From assembly GCA_013365325.1 (NCBI GenBank), contig JABVXV010000266.1:24200-88199 (forward strand): a DNA stretch of 64,000 nucleotides, written 5' to 3'. Position numbers and translations under genes: made by a program. The DNA is from Dipetalonema caudispina (Eukaryota > Nematoda > Chromadorea > Rhabditida > Onchocercidae). The notes below the pieces were generated by a model. The model saw only the letters and a program-made list of their open reading frames with translations, was not told the origin of the DNA and made no database searches. This document shows positions 13,301 to 23,260 of the stretch, piece after piece; within the stretch, counting starts at the first letter, position 1; the number at the start of each line of letters is the position of its first letter.

Positions 13301-16300
13301 TCAGATATAGTAGCTATGATCAGAAACTGTTTCTTATTATGTCCATTATAGCTGGACATTGCAAATAACTTCTGGAGAAATTAAAAAATTAATTAGTTTC
13401 ATTTTGTGAAATCGAACAATACATGTTGGAAATATTACTATATCTATTTCTTTGTTTTTTTTTTCTTTCGGGATTAATTAACTCTTTATTTATAAATTTT
13501 GTGTGAATATTTTCTGAATAATATATATGATAAAAATATAAATGATTAATTTTTGATATATGCTTGATAAGTATGATAAGTATGATTGATTGTGTTACAG
13601 TAGCAATGTAGATAAGTTAAAAAATGTGATTATGATGTATTGTAGAGGTAAAAGTGACATGTACTGAGGTTAATGATAGCAAGGATACAACCTTTGTAAT
13701 GTCAGTATTACAAGCTGAGAATAAAGATATCCGATTGACTATCAAACATATACGATGGAAAGAATGGTATTAATTTTTTCTTCTTTTTTTTTTTTAAATT
13801 CAATTTTAAAAAAGAAAGAAAAAAAACATCAAATGACATATTAGCTAATGTTTTTTTTAATGTTTTCCTCATAATTTAAAGTAATGTTTTCTTTTGTTTA
13901 AAAAAAAAAAAATATTAAATATATATTATTTAATGTAATGTTTGTTCCATAATTTGAAGTGAAATTTTTTTAATTTTAAAATTTGTTAAAGGCCTGACAA
14001 AGGTGTACCATCAAGTGTATTGGCTCCATTTCGAATATTGAAAATTGTACGACAATCATTGCATCGTGCTACGGTTGTTCATTGTTCAGCAGGTATCGGT
14101 CGTACTGGTTGCATAGTTGCTATCGAAATGGGCTTACAACAGATTCTATCCGGAAAACCGTTATTTCTTATCGATATGGTTAAAAAATTAAGATGTACAA
14201 GTTTTTTTTTCTCTCTTTTTTTCTATTGAGTTTAAAATTTTATGAAATTATACAGCGAATTTGTCAATAATTTCAGCGATATTTTTGTTAGTGATATAAG
14301 TATACACTTGACGTACTAATGATACTAATAATCAGTATCAAATTTATAGATGAACAGTATTAATTATCGTTAAATCATATAATTTAACTTCAATGTTATT
14401 AAGTTCGAATTTTGTCATTCTTTGTTGCATCACAATTTAAAATAATAGTGAAAAGTTAATTTTTTAAAAGAGTTTGAAGCATTTAAGAATGAAGTAAATA
14501 TTTAAAAAAGGAGGAAAAATCATATTAAAATAACTAATTTTCTTTTCCTTCCTTAACAAATAAATGAATTGAGAAATAAAATGAATTCATTTCGAATTAG
14601 ATTTGATAAATAATATTAAAGAAAAAAAGAAAAAATAAAGAATTATCTTCGATGATATACATGTAACTCGTAGTAAGCAAGAAATTGTATATAATTCATT
14701 TAATTCATTTCTTTTCTTTTTTTTTTTCAAATGTAATAATTAATTTGAAAATTAATTCATTCTTTTTTTCTTTAAAAAAAAAGAAAAGAATTTATCAAAT
14801 AAAATTTTCTCATTCATTTATTAGCAAATTATTGTTAATTTTAAAATTAAAGCAAATTTTTCTTCTACAATTAGCAATGCGTATGAGTGTGATCCAAACT
14901 GATGAACAACTTGTATATGTGGTACGATGTTTGGTTGCATATGCTGATGCTTGTGGATTATTTAATTCGAAACCTGAATTACAAGAAGTATTACAATTTT
15001 TTTTTTTTTTTTCATTTTAATATTTTACCTAAACCTTAACCATAATAGTTTTTTTTTTTCTACCATATGATATTCTATGTGTATAAATGATTTAAATAAG
15101 TTTGTTTTTAAAAGAATGTAATTGAAAATTAATGTAATAGGAATATGATATTAGAGAGAGATTTGATCGTTGAATAAATTTTGATTCTTTGCTTCTTTTT
15201 TTTTTTTTTTTTTTTGTCTAGAAAGCTAACAAATTCTCCGATGAATATACTGCTATGTTGGCAACGAAAAAAGCTTCAAGGGAACAGCAAGTTGCAGCAT
15301 CACCGGAAGCAGATAAGAATGATAATCAAGCAGCAGCAATAATGAAAGTGGAAGAGAAAAAGGAAGAACCATCACAAAAATCAAAACAGTCAATACAGGA
15401 AGTTTTAGAGCGTGGTACAGTAGTTTTAAGATTGAATCCATTAAAATTAGCAGAGAAGCAACCACAAACGTTACAGACGTCTGGTAACGAGAAACACGAG
15501 AAGCTACTATCACCTTCTGTTGCTCCAATTCAGCAGCTAGACAAACCATTCCAACCAGTACCGGTAGCTTCTGTTGTTCCGCCTCAAGAACCGCAGAAAC
15601 CAATTCAACCAGTAGCTTCTATCGTTCCCATTCAACAGCCGCAGAAACCAATTCAACCAGCAACTTCTGTTGTCCCCACTGAACAACCTCAGAAACCAAT
15701 TCAACCAGCAGCTTCTATCGTTCCCATTCAACAACCGCAGAAACCAATTCAACCAGCAGCTTCTGTTGTTCCCATTCAAGAACCGCAGAAACCAATTCAA
15801 CCAGCAGCTTCTATCGTTCCCATTCAACAACCGCAGAAACCAATTCAACCAACAACTTCTGCTGTCCCCACTCAACAACCGCAGAAACCAATCCAACCAG
15901 CAACTTCTGCTGTCCCCACTCAACAACCGCAGAAACCAATTCAACCAGCAGCTTCTGTTGTCCCTACCCAACAACCGCAGAAACCAATTCAACCAGCAGC
16001 TTCTGTTGTCCCTACCCAACAACCGCAGAAACCAATTCAACCAACAACTTCTGTTGTCCCTACCCAACAACCGCAGAAACCAATTCAGTTAGTACCGGTA
16101 GCTTCTGTTGTCCCCATTCAAGAAGCGCAAAAACCAATTCAACTAGTACCAGCAGCTTCTGTTCTTCTCACTCAGCAATCCCAGAAACCAACTTCTCCAG
16201 TACCGGCAGATTCTGTTATTCCCATTCAACAATCGCAAAAGCAAATTCAACTAGTACCAGTAGCTTCTGTTCTGCCGATTCAGCAACTGCAGAAACAAAC

Positions 16301-16340
16301 ACTTGTAATCGAGAAGGTGGGTTGGGAATTTCCACGATAG
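10307..16340 (+). CDS. Cytoplasmic protein tyrosine phosphatase with basic N-terminus and Pro/Gln repeat tail
   Basis: Eleven exons join in frame to 781 aa: 10307-10348, 10541-10601, 10816-11006, 11396-11485, 11800-11923, 12327-12454, 12771-12924, 13646-13766, 13992-14194, 14875-14987, 15222-16340. Residues 1-120 are very rich in Lys, Arg and Glu. The classical PTP domain spans about 140-405: KNRYK (165-169), DYIHANHVKG, the WPDKGVP loop (Trp304, general acid Asp306), the signature VHCSAGIGRTG (nucleophile Cys335, phosphate-binding Arg341) and a Q-loop IQTDEQ (Gln379, Gln383). All catalytic residues are present, so it should dephosphorylate phosphotyrosine. No signal peptide or membrane helix is seen. 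The tail (about 505-770) is a run of 16-residue PQKPIQPAASVVPTQQ-type repeats. The family resembles the expanded non-receptor PTPs of nematodes. The N-terminal exons 1-2 and the exact C-terminus are the least certain: a donor at 16318 could lead to another short exon. Confidence 0.88.
10451..10476. repeat. CA dinucleotide microsatellite
   Basis: A run of CA units follows a long A-run, in the first intron of the phosphatase gene. Confidence 0.9.
15537..16300 (+). repeat. 48-bp coding minisatellite encoding Pro/Gln-rich 16-residue units
   Basis: About 15 units lie in the last exon of the phosphatase gene. The first ten or so are spaced exactly 48 bp apart (for example the CAATTCAACC word at 15601, 15649 and on). 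Each encodes PQKPIQP, then A/T-A/T-S, then V/I-V-P-I/T-Q-Q/E. The last four are more diverged, and some are 54 bp because of a Val-Pro insertion. Because the unit is a multiple of three, all units keep the reading frame. The same property keeps antisense frames open, which is an artefact. Confidence 0.95.
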
Positions 16341-16764
16341 CAACCTTTAGTAGTTCATAATTAATAACCATAAATTAAGAAAGGAACCGTTAACAATCAA
16401 AAATTATTTGGCTGACGTAACAACCTGAAATAATTAACAATTTTGGATGCCTTCTATTATTTCAGCAATGAGCAATGAACTTATCATTAAAGTTAACATC
16501 GAAATCACTCTTAGCACAAATCGATAATTGAAGCCAATTCAGACGACACAATTGAAGCCAACACAAACACCAGCATTGAAACCGACTCAGATGCCATTAT
16601 CATCACCAACCAGTACAAAGAAGTGAAAAAAGAAACTACAACGATTGGACAATGAATGATATATCTCAAGAATCATTGCATGAAATGAATTTCAAACAAA
16701 AAAAAAAAAGAAAAATTCCTGCATATTTTATACAATTATTATACAAAAATTAAGGGATTCATCA

Positions 16765-16770
16765 AATAAA
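16765..16770 (+). terminator. Poly(A) signal AATAAA, probably for the phosphatase
   Basis: A canonical AATAAA lies about 425 nt after the phosphatase stop on the same strand and is the first good candidate in a plausible 3' UTR. Its use is inferred from position only. Confidence 0.4.
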
Positions 16771-17945
16771 GTTACAATCATTGATAATGTAGAAAGTTCT
16801 TTCGCAATTCCATCGATTACTTTTGAAGCAAAATATGACTAAATCAATTTATGACATCATTCTTCAACGAAAATTCACGCGTTTTTCAACATCGTATCAG
16901 TTGAACTATGCTCTTACAATAACGATTATGTCTTTTTTTTTTTTTTGTTTTTAGTTTGTTAAGAAAGAAAATTTTAGGTCAACTAAATTTGAATGCAATT
17001 TTATTAGTCCAGCTTTTCATGCTTTGAGAATGTAAGAAATAATTGCGCAGCATCAATTGTTTATTGAGCAACAATATCCGCTAATTAGTAATTATCACCC
17101 AATCAAAAAAAAAAAAAAGAAAATGTCAGTAACAAATCAGTAGATATTATCAGATTCAAACTGATTAACACTGAAATAATCAGAAGATATCAATTGATCG
17201 GCCGATATCATATAATTAGGAGATTTTATCAATCAGTAAACTGTAAATAATTATTGGATAAATGGCAAATGTCAATTAATCAAATTGTAAATGTCAACTG
17301 ATCAAATAGCAAATATCAACTGATGGAACAATAAATGTCAATTAAACCAGCAATTGCCAACTAATTAATACAATTAGTTTTTTCTTTTTTTTTTTAGTAT
17401 TTATGCCACTGCAAAAATTTTTTCGAAGCATAAAAACTATAAACTTTTGCTCGTAAATTTGCTAACTTATCCAATTTAAGCATAAATTAATGCTAAGTTA
17501 TTATATTATCAGATTAATATCGCTTTCATTCTCATCAAATCTAACAAAATATAGGTAATATTTTTGGAGAAATAATTACTAAACTATTTCACAACCACTT
17601 CGTATCATTTCAATTATTCATTAATTTAATTTCCAATTCTCTTGCTCTAGAGTGGAATGAAATCTGAAAAAAGATCGGTGAGATGAACGATTCTTGAACG
17701 GTGGCATAGCAACAGCTACATTTAACACACATTTCCTACTAATTAATTTTTACCACCTGTCCTCATCTTTCCAGATAGAAGAAATCCTTTTCCAGATTTC
17801 TTTCAAAAATTTTTGCAAAACTAATATTTCATTTTACTTGCCCCTTTTTAAGATTCGGTTTTTCTTCTTTTTATTTATATCACGACAAATGACATATCAT
17901 TTCTAGAATTCCAAAAAATTTTCCTGAAATTTCATTTTTTTTTTT

Positions 17946-17956
17946 GGGGGGGGGGG
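17946..17956. repeat. Homopolymer G-tract (11 G) after a T-run
   Basis: A run of 11 G directly follows a run of about 13 T. It stands out in this A+T-rich window, where homopolymers are otherwise A or T. It could form a G-rich secondary structure; nothing else is known. Confidence 0.9.
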
Positions 17957-18664
17957 AAATATCTTTTTATTTCTGAAATTATTTATTTTGCATAGGGATG
18001 AATACAAAAATTTTTCAATATTTCGTGTTAGATTTTCTTTATTTATTTTCTTTCTTAATCGAATTAAATTTATCGAAAAAAAAACTGTGGGAGGAGTTAT
18101 TGAAATTTTTTTAACATCAATTAAGGATTATAGAAAATTAATGTTAAATGAAATTGGAACGAAATTTGTTCATATGATGGTGTATTAACTAATTTCATGC
18201 TAGCTAATTAAATTTCAATTTGTTCAAATAAAATAAGATGGATGCTTAATTTGAAATAAATACATTGAATTTATTTCAGTAAAAATGAAGATTCCAACTA
18301 ATGAAATCATCATAATTATCAATTTTTTTTTTATTTTTTATTTTTTAAGTTAAATTATTGATATTATTCATTTATCATCATTACTACAAGCATATAAATT
18401 GCCTTTTGCACAATTGTTTTTTTCTCCTTTATTTATACAACCTTTCGTTATCATGATAATGATAATAATCAGACAAAAGAGATAATGATAATGATGATGA
18501 TGATAAGAGGAAGAATATTCTGATTTCCTTTTTGATAATTTTAAATAAGGGAAATATAAGGAAAGATCACAATCACATTTATAACTAAAAACTTTTTTCT
18601 CTTTTATTTTTTTTTTTTCTTCTAATACTTCACCAAAAAGAAAATGAAAATTTAAACAATTATT

Positions 18665-18712
18665 TGTCTGTCTGTCCATGTCTGTCTGTGTGTGTGTGTA
18701 TGTGTGTGTGTA
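18665..18712. repeat. TCTG / GT microsatellite
   Basis: TCTG units pass into a GT run interrupted by ATG. Intergenic. Confidence 0.85.
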
Positions 18713-18873
18713 CACATTTGTGGGGCAGATGGTTGCGGATATTTTTTGTAGTTTTGTTCTTTTCATAATTGTTCGGCAAATTTTCACCATCCTATTATTC
18801 AGCAACAGCACAGAAATTGAACTTCTGTGAACCACACTAATATAAAAGTAAAGAAGGATTAATGGCTTATTTT

Positions 18874-19034
18874 AATATCAGCCTAAAATTTTTAAATTTT
18901 CAATTTAAAACTGAACTTTTTTTAGTTTTATTTCTTATTAATTAAAAAAACGGAAATTGTCTCCACCCTTTATTATCATTCTTTTTCTCTTTTTTCCAAA
19001 ATATTAGGCTGATATTTGAATGAATTAAAACATT

Positions 19035-19070
<36 letters not shown>

Positions 19071-19486
19071 GAATAGAACAGAAAAGAGCGGAACAAACTG
19101 AAATTATTCATATGTTCACTAATTTTAGCATTAAAATAACTTTAAAATTAATATTTCTAACTAGAAATCGAATAGATTTAGTTTATTAATTGAGCTTTGT
19201 AAGAGATAAAATATTGATTATCTAATAAATTATTAATTACCGTTGCGAGAAAAAAAAAATTTTTTTATTTAATGAGAAGAAAGAAATAGGAAAATAATTT
19301 TTTTTTTTTGCGAAAGGTCATTGATTTCTTGTATTAAAATGTTTGTTTGCACTTCAAACAGTTTGTTTCATCCCTTTTTATTCTTCCATTTGAAAATTCT
19401 TCGGTTTGATTTTTTTTTTTTTTTTTTTTTATCAATAAATTCAACTACAAAAATTAGAATCTTTCAAGTTTGTTCCGCTCTTTTCT
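18874..19486. repeat. Two inverted-repeat pairs around a long T-run
   Basis: One pair has 13-bp perfect arms at 18874-18886 and 19004-19016 (AATATCAGCCTAA and its complement). A second pair has 20-bp perfect arms at 19080-19099 and 19467-19486 (AGAAAAGAGCGGAACAAACT and its complement), with further partial pairing outside. A T-run of about 38 bases lies between the pairs near 19029-19066. This may be the remains of a fold-back element. No transposase is present and no target-site duplication was recognised. Confidence 0.6.
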
Positions 19487-21223
19487 ATTCAATTTTTCGT
19501 AATTTCTTTTTGATTCCTTTCTTTCTAACTTTGTTATTTATTGTATGCAAAAATGAAAGAAAGTTACATTTATATAAAGAAATATTTCCATTCTTAATTT
19601 TTCATCTTCTTTCCATTCATATTTGTTACAAGTTTTGTTCAATTTTATTAGGGAAAAATTTCTCTTTCTTTTTTTTAATTTCAACTATAAATAGTTACTA
19701 ATGATAAATAATAATAGATAGTTATTCATTTTCGTACATTTATTTATTTTTTGAAAAATTCTGCATTTTTTTATGTAATAAATGTATTTTTTTTTTTTTA
19801 TATATAATAAAAATGAAAAAAAAATATTAGAAAAAATTGTTTTTTATGAAAATTATTATCAAAATTATATATGAAAAATTTACATTATAATAATCATTGG
19901 AGATTATTACAAAAATTTTTTTTTTTTATCTCATTGTTTAATTTTGGAAAGTAATTTGTGCCGAAGAAAATCATTGATAATACATTAAATTGTTAAATGA
20001 TATATTATTTGTTGCAATCATTCGTTGTAGGAAGAATTATTGCGCATTTTTTTTTTTTTTTTTTTTTTTTTTTCAGATTGACAATATTGCTGTCATTTGT
20101 GAAATAGATTAAAGTATTAATTTCGTTTAATGTATTAGAATGAATTGTGTTTTTAAATGAATTGATTATATTATTGATGAATTTTTCATGTTGCAATTTT
20201 GTTGATCGAAAAGAAAAATGAATGATACGGTAATGTTTGCTGTTAAGATTACTCAGAGAGAAAGATTAATCTTTTGAATTTTTCTTTTTCCCTTTTATTC
20301 TTTAGACATAGCAAATATTAATTAATTCATTTAATTTGGTAATCATTAGTAATTTCGTTTTTTTTTTGAAGCAGAACATTTATGGTTTGATTATGTTTAA
20401 GTCAAAGCTGTTATCAGTGAAGACATTCATTTCACTCATATTAGTTCGTTGCCATTAAATGGATGGAATGATTGATATGTCTTTTATCAATTATTGATAT
20501 TTTTGCAAAGCTTTTTATTCTTTAATTTTAAATTTCTTTTTGCATTTAAAACAAAAAACTGAAGCAATTTTAATACTTTGAATGAAACTTTCGACAAGCC
20601 AATAAGCTTATATTGATAATAAAAGTGGTAATGTTTGAGATAATAGAACTGATTAGTTTATGATAAAATTAATTACGATATGGATATTAGAAATGATTAG
20701 CTTACAAAAGTATAGATCAAATGGATCAAATAATTCGTCAAATATAATTTGGCAGATAGTTTATAATCTTATAATTAGAATGCTCAACCTAAAGAATTTA
20801 AAAATTTATTTGATAAATTTCATGCATAAATTTCGCAAACAAATCCACCGGAAATCGATAAAGATTAAAACATCATATTTTCTGAAATTTTTTTCCTTTT
20901 TTAATTGAATTTAATAAAAAACATTTATCCGGAAATTTGGCAATTTAATTCTATTTCACTGAAATTTAGCACATTTGGATAACTTCAGATGAAATCGTTT
21001 CATTTGATCAAATACATCACAAAGGTAGAATGTAATTCAAATATTTTCAAAATTAAACCATCTTCAAAGATGAAAAAAAGAAGCATAATTTGAAATATTA
21101 TGAAAATTTAAAAATAAAACTTTTCCATATTTTAGTTAACGATATAATTTATCTTGGCTAATCTAGCTTATTAATTTCTGCTAAATGTCGAGCAAATTTA
21201 ATTGATAACATTATTCAATTGAA
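19487..21223. other. Intergenic AT-rich region upstream of the four-helix membrane protein gene
   Basis: No exon is supported. A short frame at about 20394-20456 begins like a signal peptide (MFKSKLLSVKTFISLILV) but ends at once and has no partner exon. T-runs and A-runs are common. The promoter of the gene starting at 21224 should lie here. Confidence 0.4.
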
Positions 21224-22679
21224 ATGTTTGATAAACTGAACGAAAAATTCACTCTTGCAGCACTTAACCTTGATGAGGTAATTAATTTCATTCATTTTTC
21301 CTAACTTTTTTCTTTTCTTTCAAATTTACAACGATCAATCTGCGTAGTATTTCATTAATTACACATATGCTGTAATATTTGTATTACGTTTAGAATTCAA
21401 CATAAAACATTAAGCATTCTTTTACTTTTTCATTTATAAAATTGTAATTAAATAAGGTTGAGGAAAAATAATTTTATTTTTTTGTTAAGAAAAAAAAAAA
21501 AAAAAACTTTTTCAAAATTATTTATGATTAAATACGAATAAAAATTATCATTTCAATTCTTAGAAGATTAATGCATGCTCTTTATTGAATATTCCTGAAA
21601 AGCCATGGATAATATTTACCCGATTAACCTATGGCCATTTTTTCTTGGCTGCTACATTATTTATCGTTGGAATATTATGTTTTTGTCTTGGTTTACAATA
21701 TAGTATTATGTATAATGAAGTAAATTGTACTGATGGTACTAATATATGGATTCCATTGCTTAATTTGGTTAGCATACTTTTTTTTTTTTTTTTTATTTCT
21801 ATTTCTTTTTCTTATCTTTAAAAAAAAAAAGAAAAATGTTTTTATGAAGAAATTTTTGTGAACAAATTCTATTACATATTTTTTTTTTGATATTAGCTAA
21901 TAATTGCTATTGTTGTTAGATTTTTCAAGTTAAATGAATGAAATGAAATCTTTTTTCAATCAAAATTTCATTTATGGTTTATAATTTTTATAAATTAAAT
22001 AAAAATTTCAATTTTCAAAATTTCCATTTTTTTAGAAAAATAAAAGAGGATTCTTTATAATGGCTGAAATGATGAAAGTTTTTGGAAAATACTCAAACAG
22101 AACTATTCCGAATATTATTTTTATTTAGATTGTTTCATTATCTGGCTTATTCATGCTTCGGGCTCTTCATCTGCATTGGCCAGCTTTCATATATTGTCTT
22201 GGCTTATGCATTATGCTAATTATGATGCTCGTGACTATTAGTGACAGTATTTTGGCTTCATTACGTTGGTTTCATTTAGCAAGGAAGCCGATCGATCAAT
22301 GGGCATCAACTTTTTCATGGATTGATTTAACTCTTGCTATTTTAGCCATATTAAACGGTGAAAATTTTTTTTTTCCTCTTTTTATTTTTATTTTTACATT
22401 TATTTACATTGAAATTATATGAAACACGTAAATTAATTTCTTTCACTATTAACCAATCAATATTGCTATCATTCAACATTGAGCATTAAATGTTGCTCAA
22501 ATTAATATTACAAATACATGTTTTTTTTTTTTTTTTTTGTTGATATAAAGTTGAATATTATTTTTACGTTCACTATTTCATTGTAATTTATGCAAATTAA
22601 TATATTTGCAGAAATCACATGTATATGTATTTTGGTACCATTTGCAAAGTATTGGTATCAGCCAACAACAAGTAATTGA
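21224..22679 (+). CDS. Small four-transmembrane protein, family not recognised
   Basis: Four exons join in frame to 184 aa: 21224-21277, 21564-21767, 22129-22357 and 22612-22679. All borders are GT/AG and phases agree. The N-terminus is polar (MFDKLNEKFTLAALNLDE). Four hydrophobic segments follow: about 42-64 (HFFLAATLFIVGILCFCLGL), about 80-99, about 103-125 (IYCLGLCIMLIMMLVTI) and about 151-176. The short loop after helix 1 carries an NCT glycosylation sequon (Asn72), so it probably faces outside, with both ends in the cytosol. The tail is short (YWYQPTTSN). The arrangement resembles small tetraspan or MARVEL-like proteins, but I see no defining signature (no CCG motif of true tetraspanins, no claudin W-LW-C-C). 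Role unknown. The start exon is short and less certain than the rest. Confidence 0.7.
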
Positions 22680-23260
22680 ATTTTGACGTAAATTAATTTA
22701 ATTTGTTCAAACTTTTCCTTATAGCAAAAACTTTTTATTAAACACTTCTATTTAACGTTAAATGCATTTTTCACACAAAATTTTCTTGACAGTTAATTCA
22801 ATGATTATAACTATTGTTGAAACGAATAGTTTTTAGAAAAAAGAAATTGAATCATCAAATTATATTTTCTTTTTTTTGGAATTATTAAAATATCACAATA
22901 ATATTAGAAAAATTTTTATCATAATTTTTGAAATTTAAAAGTAAACTGCGACTATTTTTTTATTATCAGGAAAAAAACTGAGATGATGACATCTTCCATT
23001 TTTTTCGTATTCACATTTATTCAAATATTTACAAATTATTGAATTACAGATATTTCAAAAGCATAATTATCATATAAACTTTGCATGTTTTTGTTATTTC
23101 CAGTTTTTCATATGATTGATCATTTTATTTTTTAACCTTTTCTTATTCTACCTTAGCATTTCTTTGAACTTTCACGAATTTAGGAACAAAATTTTATGGT
23201 TAAAATTCTGATCGATGAAGTCGATAAGGAATATTAGTTCTAACATCGTTTATTTTGATA
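22680..23260. other. Convergent intergenic region
   Basis: About 0.6 kb lies between the stops of the plus-strand membrane protein and the minus-strand nuclear receptor. It should hold both 3' UTRs. No clear AATAAA is seen close to the plus-strand stop. Confidence 0.4.

Larger units (their letters stand above)
16341..18863. other. Intergenic region downstream of the phosphatase
   Basis: It holds the phosphatase 3' UTR. Short stretches at 16540-16650 look weakly coding (Pro/Thr/Gln-rich, like the tail repeat) but are interrupted by stops, and may be a decayed or alternatively spliced end of the gene. Other content: a GT/TCTG microsatellite near 18665-18712, an 11-base G-run at 17946-17956, and T-runs. 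No further gene is recognised. Confidence 0.45.

Noticed and set aside
15537..16070. Antisense frame of 177 codons with a repeating Trp-Leu-Asn-Trp-Phe-Leu motif
   Set aside because: It is the shadow of the 48-bp phosphatase repeat. A unit divisible by three keeps antisense frames open, and the sense frame continues a catalytic PTP domain.
15670..16092. Second sense-strand frame rich in Asn, Gln, Arg and Leu
   Set aside because: Same cause: an alternative frame of the phosphatase repeat with no independent start or splice evidence.
20394..20456. Short frame beginning like a signal peptide
   Set aside because: It stops after about 20 codons, and no downstream exon in phase was found.
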